From contig JAJOZX010000924.1 in NCBI GenBank assembly GCA_023014485.1, forward strand, positions 829,001 through 893,000: a stretch of 64,000 nucleotides of DNA, written 5' to 3'. Below are positions 11,785 to 22,649 of this stretch, piece after piece. The notes beneath the pieces were generated by a model, which saw only the letters and a program-made list of their open reading frames with translations, was not told the DNA's origin and did not search any database. The translations under genes were made by a program, and so were the position numbers. This stretch comes from Bathynomus jamesi. Lineage: Eukaryota; Arthropoda; Malacostraca; Isopoda; Cirolanidae. The number at the start of each line of letters is the position of its first letter. Position 1 is the first letter of the stretch.

Positions 11785-12620
11785 CTAACTGTGTGTGTGT
11801 GAGGGCCATGCAGGAACTTCCATTGGTCTATCCAGAAACTCCTGCTCCCTCACCACTGCTGCAATCAAGGTCAGAGGAGGGTCAGTCATGCCAGAGTTCC
11901 AGTCAATAAGCTCCGAGAGTTTGGTGGCATCTGGGTTGATGTCAGGAGTCTTCCTGGGTCTGACACTGCAGTCTCCTACCTGTGTGTCCTCATCTCCTTC
12001 ACCTCTGATTTCCAGTATCCTCTTCACTGCCTCCTTCCTCTCCTCCTCCACCTCACTGCACAGCATGGCCTGGAGCACAGCCTCAGTGTGTGCATACCAG
12101 GCTGATCTCTTCACTGTAGGCATCACTATTCCTATCACCTCCTTCTTCTGACTTCTGAGCAGCTCCAGCTGGTACAGTACATGCCTTAGAGCCATGGTGA
12201 CCCACCTACTGTGACAGACTGGCCCAATCTCCAGGAGAGCTACACTCTGAGGTACCTCTCCCGATCTGATGGCAGTAATGATTCTGTAGCCATATGATTG
12301 GTCTGTGCTGAGGTCCTTGACTACCTCCTGACTGAGATGGAGTAGAGGAGGACCAACAGTGATCCTTGTGAAGTTTGGATTGATCTCCAGCTCAGTGGCA
12401 GTGTCTAACATCTTCCCTAGGGGCCCAGACCATTTGTTGTTGCTCAATGTCTTGCCATCCAGTGCAGTCACCAGGTGTCTGAGACTCAGCTCCCCAGTGT
12501 GCAAGTCACAGACAATCCACACCAACTTCCTTCTAAGCTTGGCCTCCATATAATGCATTACTCCTCCCTCCCAGCCAGTATTCACATTAGTACTGTCACC
12601 TCATTTGACCAAAAGGGTCT
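11785..12620 (-). pseudogene. Element C transposase, C-terminal catalytic part
   Basis: The open frame 11785-12585 begins at MNTGWEGGVMHYMEAKL. Just upstream, after an in-frame stop, the frame gives GDSTNV, so the full motif is DSTNVNTGWEGG, parallel to DTTSSNSG of A. It continues with the CxxH motif (WIVCDLHTGEL), SGPLGKML and, further on, GPVCHSRWVTMAL, parallel to HQARWMA of A. Together with the DGK of the preceding segment (12649-13371) this gives the same motif order as A and B. The stop near 12603 between segments makes the copy defective. I do not know the named superfamily. Confidence 0.65.
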
Positions 12621-12648
12621 GGTCTGCTCCTCTCTCTCTGTCAGTTTG

Positions 12649-13371
12649 TCAGTTCACCAGATGATCAGCAATGACCTCAGCATGACTTCTCTCCTCTGCA
12701 GCTTCCTCTGGTACAAAATGCCACAAATATTTCTCACCTGGTTCATTGCAGACTGTGTGGTGTTCTTCCTTAATGAGGCCAGGAAACGGCCTGTCACTGC
12801 CCTCAGCTTCCATCATCACTTTGGTGTCATCTCTTTTCCCATCAAAGATGATACAGGTGATGCCATTTTCCCTAATCTCTTCATCAAACTTCTTGACCAG
12901 CTCCTTAGTCAGTTTCTCCTGAGTCCTCCTCACCGTGTTGTTGTCAATCACCAGTGCTGTGTCAAACTCTGTGATAAGACCAGTATCAATCCAAGAAGCA
13001 GTGGCAATCTTTGCAGTTTCTCTCAGCCAAGTGTGATGTCTCAAGCTAGCCAGAGCTATATTGGTGATATCTTCAGTGTTGTATTTCTTCTTAGCCACAG
13101 GCGAGGAAGTTGTCGCAGCCTGTAGTATGAAGTCTTCATCCTCCTCTCTCCTCCCTGCCTCCTCCAGTATATCTCCAGTCTCCTCCAATTCCATCTCCAG
13201 CAGTGACTCCTCTCTCAACTCCTCTTTCTTGGCTGACTCCTCTGCCTTCCTCCTCTGCTCCTGTCTCTGCAGCACTGCTTCCTGTCTCCTGGTCTCAGGG
13301 TGATCAGCTAGACCCATCTGGTGTGCCCCCCACACTTCCCACCTTTTCTCTCTGACCTTTAATGAAGGCAA
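12649..13371 (-). pseudogene. Element C transposase, central part
   Basis: 240 open codons. The first half is a charged, probably coiled-coil stretch rich in E, K and R. The second half carries CIIFDGKRDD, whose D-G-K matches the putative first catalytic acid of A (DGKLLKD) and B (DGKIMED). The C-terminal half of the protein follows at 12620-11785 after a stop. Confidence 0.6.
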
Positions 13372-13856
13372 CTCCTGCAGCTGCAGTCAATGTGAACCTC
13401 ACTGTTGCAGACAGGGTTGCACCCAAGCTCACTACAGCTCCTGATCACACAGTGACAGGTCAAGATGTCCACCAATTTGTCCAGTTTCATCATGAACGTA
13501 TCTTTGACCTCTAGCTTCACATTGCCAATGGACACCTTCACTGCCTCATCCCACAGCGCCTTCACTTTAGCCCTGATCCTGACATCAGTGTTGATTACAG
13601 GTCCTGTGAATAGAGCATTGACCTTTCTCCACTGAGCCAGTAGCCCTGGAACAATGCCGTTGTTAATCAGATCATTAACTGGGTAATTCCTCCAGTCTTC
13701 CTCACTCATCTCTCTCCTCAACAAACCATACCTCAGCAGATCTCTGGCTGTGGGCAGCTCAGCAGGGGGAAGTTCCCTCCCAGTCCCCACCAAATGACTT
13801 CGGTGACAACTCGATTTGCTTCGGGTTCTGATTTCTTTCTGACTCAATTGACTCAT
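13359..13856 (-). pseudogene. Element C transposase, N-terminal cysteine-rich part
   Basis: 165 open codons starting MSQLSQKEIR, overlapping the next segment in another frame near 13371, so a frameshift lies there. The C-terminal third has a regular set of cysteines and a histidine (CHCVIRSCSELGC, then CNSEVHIDCSC) that looks like a zinc-binding module. This would be the DNA-binding end of the transposase. The rest has no motif I recognise. Confidence 0.6.
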
Positions 13857-14426
13857 CCTGTGGACCTGTGAACAAAAGAAATGTCATTGAAATTTGGATA
13901 GGCCTACTGATTATGCTTACATGAAATTAAGTTGTGAAATTCTTAATCTCTTCCTATAAGCTCAGATAAAAGGTTGCGTTGTTATAGGTCCAAGACTTAA
14001 TTATTCAAAGTAATGACAATTTCATATATCTATCATCAAAATATACAGAAAGTTTGGGTCACACACAACATTTCAAATAATTTGAATTACATAATATTTA
14101 CATTACAAAGTAATCAAAATTGTCAAAAAGAAGGGAAAACATGCATTCACAATCAAAACTCCAGCATTTGTGACTATGTGAAACTTAGAAACCATACTGC
14201 ACACCAAAAATAACCAAAGTTGACCACACATATCAATGGCACATTGATATATGATGCTACAGTCATATTTAGGTTATATTTCAAGCCTTTATGGTCAAAT
14301 ATAAGTAGGAAAATGACTTTTTTAAACAACACTAAAGATACTTCTATGTAAGTTTGCTAGATAATGACATCATTTGAGAATTAGTAGTTTTGGAATTGTT
14401 GACTTTACTAAAACTGACACACCCTA
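13857..14426. other. 5' non-coding end of element C
   Basis: A/T-rich leader between the transposase start and the right terminal repeat. I see no gene and no clear promoter. Confidence 0.5.
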
Positions 14427-14500
14427 CTGCTGCAATATCAACACCACTCTTACTTTTATTTTTCCTCTTCCATGAAGCAGCTGGTGGAGCTTAGAAACAG

Positions 14501-15185
14501 TGGTACCACCAAGTGTCTGAAGTTTGCTGCTGGTTAGCAACAAAATAATGCTACTGACTAAGGTTTACAAAATTAAGGGGCATTTTTTAAAATGCCAGTT
14601 TCTGAAGAATTCCAGTTTGTAAGGTTCTAGATAACACAGAATTTACTGTATTTTGTTTTGAGAGAAAATTAAGAGAGGTTAAAAGAATGAAAGAATAATT
14701 TCATTATGATTATTATAATTTAACTTTATCATCATTAAGTTCAATTCTTTTGGGAATTGAACTTAATGATAAATTGGACTCAAAGAACTTGAATTTAAGA
14801 TAATATTATTGCTCTCAAACTTTATAACTTTGAAAAGATATTTTCAATTCAACAACTTATACAAATTGTGCAAGTGAATTACAAAGATTTAGAATTCTGC
14901 CCAAGAGATGCCATATGAGCAAAACTTAGTAAAACTTGTATTACCCTACTACTAAATTGAAAAATTTGATGAGTGAAAATGAATATTTGTGAAGATATTT
15001 TTAGTTTATTATTACACTGTATAAATATAGTTATATACTGTACAACCACCCATAATATATATATATAGGATGCAACACTCATTTTATAACCATTCCCTCC
15101 AGACCCAAGATTATTACAGACAGATGATGTTTGCCAATTCAAATAGACAAATTTTAAATTAATACCAAATCATCATGTTCAGTTT
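14501..15185. other. A/T-rich stretch with one small hairpin
   Basis: It contains a perfect 17-bp stem (14731-14747 with 14754-14770) with a 6-nt loop, and no coding signal I can support. Confidence 0.5.
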
Positions 15186-15300
15186 GACCACAACAACATC
15201 ATCTGGACACACAGGATGGTCTCCCATCCAACTACTACCAGACACAATGCTGCTTAACTTTGTTGATCTATGGGAAGTAGTAGTGTAACAATGATTACAA
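15186..15300 (-). pseudogene. 5S rRNA-derived sequence
   Basis: On the minus strand, AAAGTTAAGCAGCATTG is followed by TAGTAGTTGGATGGGAGACC and a CCTG...GATGATGTTGTTG end. This tracks the internal promoter and 3' half of 5S rRNA (box A AAGTTAAGCAG, then TTGGATGGGTGACC). The 5' half is only loosely similar. It could be a 5S pseudogene or the head of a 5S-derived SINE. Confidence 0.6.
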
Positions 15301-15884
15301 CATAGTCCTACATGTAGTACAACAACTTTAAAAGAAAAATAAGAAGAAACTATGGGATATAAATGATCAGAGAGGACTTAAAATTTTCATAAAGCAAGAT
15401 TTAGGATTGAACAAACTGATCAAAGCAGGATGTTCTAACTATGAAATTCCTTATCAGCAGTATTTCAGTAAGAAATAATACCAGAAACAAACAGCAGTCT
15501 CCTTAGCATAATCTTGTTACAAAGGCTCAACATTTACCATAAACAAGTGATATATGGATTGCGAGTACAGTATGCCTTTTTTGAGTTTAATGGTCTCTAG
15601 TTGATGGGAGAGTTTAAACAGTAAGCAGTCCTTACAGTTATCCTACTCCCTGAAGCTCTCAGTGAACACAATGTAAGTGAATGAATATAAAAAACTTTAG
15701 AAGAGGTCAGTAATCCTGCTAGCAAAGTTCATCTTGTAGTAAAAAAAAATGGAAAAAATGTGGTAGTCAGAGTATGAGAAAATGGCCTGCAATCTTTATC
15801 CTGTTTCATTCATACCCTACAACAGTGTATTATGATTCAAGTTTTGAACAAATGTTTTGTAAAAGATATTTCCATATGTAGGAA
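15301..15884. other. No recognisable feature
   Basis: A/T-rich sequence between the 5S-like segment and the outer Tigger element. No open frame or repeat end stands out. Confidence 0.5.
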
Positions 15885-16019
15885 TATAGTAAGTCCTCTA
15901 TTTACATGATAGATGCATTAATGGAAACCAGCATTTATATCAAAAGTGTAAAAATAAAATCCCATTTTCCCCCAGAGATAATGTATCATAGGAAGTAAGT
16001 GTGTTCAGCCTAAGAAATT

Positions 16020-17460
16020 TTAACTATATTGCTGTATACAAGAATTATATAGAACATAATGCTTATTATACACATACATTAATAATAGAATATAAAATAC
16101 ATTATGTAATTTTGTACATACTGTATTTACTGGAGATGGATCCAAAGACTGCTTAAAGTAGAACCTCATCCTTCTTGGGGCTCCTCCTTGGTGAAACTGA
16201 GGTTGATGATGAGGTTGAAAGTGGGCTCTGGGTGTTGCAGGAATTCTTTCAACCTTTTTGAAGTAGGTAAACAGTGATGTCTGTCTAGCCCTCTCCTCTT
16301 TTTCTTGGTACAACTCCCTGTAGCAGTGACTGAGATTTTCCACACCCCTGCCAAATCCACATCTCTGCTCCATGTTGGGGTCATTCTCTACTGCAATTTC
16401 CTTTGTTGCATTGAGGTATGAGAATAAATCTGACAGTTGTTCGGTGGGTAGCTGCTTACAGGGTGGCAATGTTACTACTTCAACTTCTCCTCCTCTGCTT
16501 GTTCTTGCTGCAGCTGTACCAACTCTTCATTTGACGAATCTTCTAAATGAGCCTCCTACAGATCCTGCACATCATCCTCATCAAAGCCAGCATCCTTGGC
16601 AAGACCAACAATTTCTTGTTGGATTTCTGGCACTGACTTCTCAAAACCCTGGGAGTCATTTACACATTCCAGTCAAATCTGCTTCCATACACCATTCATG
16701 GTTGCAGAAGTCACTTCATCTCATGATAGGCTGATGTTGTCAACTGCTGCCTTGTGATTGTTGGCTATCACCATCTGTTTCATTGATGAACTGGCCCATG
16801 GTCCTGCATATGTAATAAGCCTTGATCCATGGGCTGGAGCAAAGATGTGGTGTTTGGTGGCAAGAAAAAACTAAATGTTAGGAAAAAGATCTTCCAGGGG
16901 CACTGTCCAGGAATAGCAATGCTTTGTCAGCCAGGTTGTTTTTGCCACAATATTCCTTGACAAAAGCAGCAAAATATCCAGTGAACCACTCTGTAAAAGT
17001 TGCCATAGTGACCCATGCCTTCTTATTGGCCCTCCAACTAACAGGCAGATTGTCCTTGCTGAAGCCTCTTAGAACCCTGGTATTCTCTGAATGGTATACT
17101 AATAAGGGCTTCAACTTTGCATCTCCTGCAGCATTGCCACCCAAAAGAAGTGTCAGGTGATCTTTGGCAGCTTTGAAGCCTGAAAGCTGTCATTTCTTCT
17201 CTGGAAATATACGTTTGAGATGGCATCCATTTCCAGTAGAGCCCAGTCTCATCAACATTAAACACTTGCTGGGGTGTAATTACCTTCATCTAATAATGCT
17301 TTAAGATGGGCAGGGTAATGGGTAGCTGCCTCTGAGTCAGCACTAGTAGCCTCTCCAGTCACCTTGATGTTATGGAGGCTACTATGGCATTTAAACTGCT
17401 GAAACCAGCCTCTACTGGCTGTAATTGTCTGTGCACTTAAGGACTCTCAATTCTCAGTCT
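16020..17460 (-). pseudogene. Tigger transposase of the outer element, decayed
   Basis: Minus-strand pieces in order: FNVDETGLYWKWMPSQTYIS with the first catalytic acid (about 17240-17280), NAAGDAKLKPLLVY, KAWVTMATFTEWF, LLFLDSAPG with the second acid (about 16890, LLLDNAPGH being usual), and a C-terminal region with QTSLFTYFKKVE (about 16250). Frameshifts and stops separate them, and the N-terminal CENP-B-like domain is mostly missing. The protein is not functional. Confidence 0.75.
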
Positions 17461-17665
17461 TTGAGTCCTGGAATAAAAATGAAAATTGTAATGCACAGTA
17501 CATTTTTCATGTGAGAAAATGGTGCAGCAACACAAACTGACTGACACACTGCACACTGACAGGGTAATAGTGTGGCACTGAAGAATGCCTGTACATATTA
17601 TTTACATATACATGAGCACAAATGATTCCACCAGCCGATTGGTCATTCATTAAATCATGTAAGTA

Positions 17666-20013
17666 CAGTAGACTCGCAACTTACATGGGGGTTACGTTCC
17701 TGGGACCCCATGTAAAGCCAAAAAACATGTAAAGTCAGGAACCAAAAAAAATCCCCTAAATCACCCTTAAATCACTATATATTCTAACTCTGTTTATGTA
17801 CATATATACTATAACATACCTGTACAATTATGAATGATGAGCTTATGGAGATGGACGTTTCTGGGTGTTGTTGTTTTGAGCTTATTCATCCCCTTTCCAC
17901 GTCACTGTGGGGGGATCACCAAGCTCAGATAATGATGCAGGGGAGTATGTGGGCAGCTCAAGGTCACTGCGAGAAGTTGATGGCATTGGCTGATCTGCTG
18001 ATGATGTGATGATGTTGATGTTTTCTTCAAGAACATGGTGATGGGAAGCTGTCATTTTTGTTTCTTAAGCTGCTGGACATATTATTATATTGAGCCATAA
18101 GGCTTGTAAGACCTTGTGAGAAGTTGATGCTGCGCTCCATAGAGGGGTCATACTCACACACTAAGTTTTTCAAGTGCTGAGCCAGCTGAAACAATTCACT
18201 AAACTTGTATATATCCCAACATACTGACTCTTCTTGTTCTTCATCACCGCCGTCGCCGCCTTCTTTGTCCGCTCTATTTCCTCCAACTTGGCATCAGTCA
18301 GAGTTTCCCTGTGACCTTCAATGAACTCCTCAATTTCCTACTCGACCATGTCTTCAAACCCATCACTGCCTACAGCAGTGGCCACTTTCACGATGTCCTT
18401 TACTTCAGAGTTGATCGTAGGGAATCCTTTGAAGTCACGCACACAGTCACTCCACAGTGCCCACCAACAAGAATTAACTGACTCTGGTTTCAGTGCATCC
18501 ATGGCCGCCTTCACAAAAGTGATGCAATTGGCAATGCTGAATTCCTTGCAGCATGCCATAACACTCTTGTTAGTGCCGTCCTCCATGGCAGTGTGAATGC
18601 GGATGAAGGTGAGATGTGTGTACGCTGCCTTAAAGAACCGAATCACGCCCTGGTCAAGAGGCTGGAGGTGGAGTTGGGTGGAAGGAATACTACCTCGACA
18701 TCGTTGTGTACAAATTTTATGGCACCCAGGATGCCTGGTGCATTGTCAATGACCAGCAACACCTTGAAAGGCAGACCCAGCTTCTCTAGGTAGCTCTTTA
18801 CCTCATGGATAAAACATTTGTGGAACCACTCAAGGAAAACCATTGCTGTCACCCAGGCTTTCTTGTTTGACTGCCAGAAGAGAGGGAGGAGATTCTTATT
18901 TTTTCCCTTCAGAGCACGAGGGTTGGCAAACCTATAAATCAAGCCTGGCTTTATCATATGCCCTGCTGCATTGCCATGCAGGAGGGTGACCAGTCCTTCC
19001 ACAGCCTTGAACCCAGGGGCCTGCTTCTCAGACTTGGAAATGTAGGTTCTGGTTGGCATTTTCTTCCAAAACAAACCTGTTTCATCAGCATTGAAGACCT
19101 GCTCTGGAAGATATCCATTTTCCTCAACCTATTGCCTGAATTCTTCTGGGAACACACATGCAGCTGCCTTGTCCGCCAATGCCGATTCGCCAGTGATTTT
19201 AATATTCTTCATGTTGAAATGCTTCCTGACACTGTTGAGCCAACCTGCACTGGCTTTAAAATTCTTCTCAGAGCTGGTGGATGCTTCGCCCTCAGGAACC
19301 TCAGATTTAAACTGTGCATAAAGACTCAGTGCCTTCTCCCTGAGCACATTGCCATTGATGGGGACACGTTTCTGGTTCATATCCTCCACCCAGATGTTTA
19401 ATGCCTTCTCCACCTTCACTAGAGTTATGTCTCTAACCTGGCTAGTCACCTTAGCAGCAGTAAATGAGGCACTTGTAGACACAGTTTCACAAATTTCCCT
19501 CTCTCGAATCTTGATGGATCTCTCGCTTGATTCATTTCACCCGTACCTCCATGCCACTGTGGCGATCAACATGCCACCTTTTAATAAGTCTAACATGGCC
19601 ACTTTTTCTTCCAGGGTCATCACAGAGCATTGTTTCTTCGCTGGAGGACCAGAGGCAGAGGTTGGCTTGTGTTTGGGCATTGTGAATGAGTATGAAAGAG
19701 GGTTAAGTGCACTAAATTGACACACACAAAAGAGGCACCTGTTACTCCGATGATACACACGGGGGAACTGAGACAGACAGAAGTGGGATGGTGGGGTGGC
19801 GCCACCTATTTTTTTTTTTTTTAATTACTGTATATATTTATTATAGTATTATTAAAATTAAAAAATTTTATATTTTATATTTTTTTTTATATTTTTTTAT
19901 TTATATTTTTTGAAATTTGAATTTTTATTTTTTGAAATTGAAAATTGTAAAATTATAACCTGCGTATAGTTGAAACTGCGTAAGAAAAATCTGCATAAGT
20001 TGCGAGTCTACTG
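17666..20013 (-). mobile_element. Inner Tigger element, 2.35 kb
   Basis: Termini CAGTAGACTCGCAACTTA (left) and TAAGTTGCGAGTCTACTG (right) are perfect inverted repeats. TA flanks both ends (17664-17665, 20014-20015). It is inserted in the outer Tigger and carries one transposase gene on the minus strand. Confidence 0.9.
18027..19680 (-). pseudogene. Tigger (pogo family) transposase, nearly complete
   Basis: The start is MPKHKPTSAS at 19680. In order: a helix-turn-helix start (MTLEEKVAMLDLLKGG), the CENP-B-like region (ALNIWVEDMNQKRVPI), then the DDE domain with DETGLFWKKMP (first acid), VLLVIDNAPG (second acid) and LQPLDQGVIRFFKA (third acid), and an acidic C-terminal part ending near 18027. 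Only a few lesions are visible: a stop near 19540, a stop near 19130 and a frameshift near 18650. All three catalytic acids are present, so the inactivation is recent compared with the outer element. Confidence 0.85.
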
Positions 20014-20445
20014 TATGGATCACCATCATATATACTGAATAATGTTCCCTATTTTGTTGATTGTGTATAAGCAAATTCTTGTAAATTGAGTTCACATATA
20101 AAGAGGACTTACTGTATTGTATACCACTTTAATCACTCCCTTTAAGCTATGACAAAACTATCTACTCTACAAGATTAGCTTGGAGTTCAAAAACATAATC
20201 TGGTCCAAGATGTCTACATTCAGTTGAATACCTCTTTTTGTGTGTTGGAGAGAATATTAGAAGAGAAAAAGTCAATTGCTGCATATTCCACTGATAGTAA
20301 GGAAGCTGCATATCATTGAAAAACTTGCACAACTACTACAACCTTTTGAAGAGAGAACTGTACAATTTAACAAATGGAAAGCAACAGCATCTATCTTTAT
20401 TGAAACAAATAGGCCAGCCACACACAGGATTGTTTTGTGACTCAT

Positions 20446-21060
20446 GACTAATTGTTGTTGTTGTTGTTTAGCCGATCAACCCACCCTGATCGAGCAAGCC
20501 AGCAGCACACAGGTAACTGATCACCCTCTCTAGAGTGGACTAGAGGTTCAGCGCACTAGTTATGTTGTGTTGTGTGTTGTGTTGTGTTCTATGTTGTGCT
20601 AGAGTGGCACAGTCTGTCATAATGTGTTCAATTGTTTGTGGTGTGTCCTGGCACAGGTGGCAGGTGTCATCTGTGGAGTTGTCTAGTCTGTGTTTATATG
20701 TCTGTAAGTTGGGGTGATGTCCACATAAGAATCATGCTAAGTTAACTTGATCCGATCTGCTCAGGCTGGTCTCTGACCTGTTAATGGGTGGCAGCTTCGC
20801 ACTAGGGCCGCATTCGGACCAAGTTGTGTCAGTGCTTTGTGGGTTAGGTGCGTGTGTGTGTGTGTGTGTGTTTTCTGTACTGTGTGATGTCTGTGGGGCA
20901 TGGTATGGAATGGAGTATCTGTTTATAATGTCTCTCTGGTGCGAGGTGTCAGTGCATGATTGTACATGTAGTGGCAAGGGTGTTGTGAGTTAGTTGTCGC
21001 TGCTGCCATGAATTGTGTTTTCCCCTCAGGTCTAAATGTACCCTAACTTTCAGTATTTTT
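20446..21060 (-). pseudogene. LINE 3' fragment (C-terminal CCHC-like region and tail)
   Basis: Minus-strand reading gives CGHHPNLQTYKHRL and then TCHLCQDTPQTIEHIM, the cysteine/histidine motif found after the RNase H domain in several LINE clades. A (CAA)n tail at 20456-20472 marks the 3' end. One stop lies near 20745. The 5' part is missing, so this is a truncated copy. Clade not determined. Confidence 0.65.
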
Positions 21061-22649
21061 GTTTGTGTGTGCAGGTGTTCTATTGGTGGTGTTTGAGTGC
21101 ATCCTGTAATGATACAAAATGCATTGTTTTGTATTGTGTGTAAGGTGTTTATGTGTGTATGTGAGATAAAGGGTGATGAATCAGAAGTTTGTATAAATTG
21201 TCTGAAATTAATTAATGAACATGCAAAACCTGAAGAACAATTCAGATTGCCAGAAGCAATAACTAGTAGTACTGAAAATATGACTACTTCACCTGACATA
21301 TCCCCAGAAAAAATTCCAAGAAAATGTACTGAAATGGATAAAGATATTCAATGAGAAGATCTTAATGCAATTTTGGAGCAACTTCATGTTACCCCAGTGA
21401 AATTACGTAAGTAACTAGCTATTAATGTGTGTAAAGAAAATGCATTTTTATACTGTACTGTCAGCTGAAATTTAATTCAGATATAGTTGTCTTATACCTA
21501 ATACATATATATGAAATTATCTAAAAAATATACTTCAGTTCAGAAATTCAGAATTGTTGCCACTAGATATGTCATACTTATATTTATTAATTAATTGTAT
21601 TTCAAATATTTTCAGATGCCCTGAGCAGTGGAAGCAGATCAAAGGCAGTTTCACAAAAATACAAAAAAGCTTCAACCTCCCTCAAGAGGGAAGTTGGAAA
21701 CTGCATTTGCCACTGAAGTTCAAGATGTTGGGGAGCCACTGAGTAAACAGCATCTCAAAGAAGCAGATTTGGAGAGGTAAGAAACTAAAAATAATTAATG
21801 AGATGACTTTGAACTATTAATGTATGTATGTAAATTCCTGTATATTGGTACAGTATTATAGGTTGTCATGTTTAGATGTATATGGAGACATTAGCTATAT
21901 TTCCTAAAATGTGACATCATCCTATATACTAAATATACTGGTATATGTTCAAATTCATGAAGTATAGTACTTCCTTAATTCTCGAATAATATAAATCATG
22001 TACTTACATCCTTAATATTGTGCAGTAATTTGGGGTTGTTTTTTTTATAGGTACGAAAACCTCATGAGTGATCTTGTACAAGACTTCAAATCCACATCAT
22101 CGTACAAAAGGAGAATTCAGATACTTATACACTCACCATTTCCTATTTCTAGGACAATGGATTTGTTTGGTGCAACCAGATACATGGTTGACAAAGCCAG
22201 ACATTTGAAACATACATTTGGTATTATGCCACAGATTCCTATCTACAGTAAAGGAAGAAAACTAACTGAAGATATAATCTCTGAAATAAAGGAATTCTAC
22301 GAAGATGATGAAGTCAGTCGTTTGTGTGCAGGGAAATCTGACTGTGTTAGCATAAGAAATAAAGATGGTGAAAAAGAGTACAAGCAAAAATGTCTATTAC
22401 TAGGAAATTTAAAAGAATTCTATTCAAAATATAAAAACAATGATAATAGCATAGGGTTTTCTACCTTTGCCAATCTGAGGCCTAAATGGTGTGTAATTGC
22501 TGGAGGCAAAGGAACCCACTCAGTTTGTTTGCACCCACCACCACAATCCTAAACTCATGGTATCAGCAATTGCAGAGAAAAACTTAACCTATTACACACT
22601 TATGGAAAAAATTGTTTGTGATATAAATTCTTCTACATGCATGTTACAT

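Larger units (their letters stand above)
11351..14426 (-). mobile_element. Element C, TAGG-ended DNA transposon with exact 9-bp duplication
   Basis: The ends TAGGGTATGTCAATTTTAG (left) and TAGGGTGTGTCAGTTTTAG (right, reverse complement) agree at 17 of 19 positions. CTGCTGCAA lies on both sides (11342-11350, 14427-14435), an exact 9-bp target duplication. It is inserted in the N-terminal coding region of the jerky-like gene. Its own gene reads on the minus strand. Confidence 0.85.
9700..14500 (-). mobile_element. Jerky/Tigger-like element or gene copy split by element C
   Basis: Minus-strand coding remnants of one pogo/Tigger-type transposase lie on both sides of element C. The CENP-B-like N-terminal part is at about 14436-14500 and 11200-11341, and the catalytic domain and tail run from 10977 to about 9700. 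I could not find its terminal repeats, so the limits are approximate. The TA-rich DNA at 9637-9694 may hide the left end. Confidence 0.55.
15887..20114 (-). mobile_element. Outer Tigger element, split by an inner Tigger
   Basis: The left end TAGTAAGTCCTCTA and the right end (reverse complement) CAGTAAGTCCTCTT are inverted copies, flanked by TA (15885-15886, 20115-20116). The transposase remnant is at 16020-17460. The inner Tigger (17666-20013) sits close to the right end. Confidence 0.75.
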
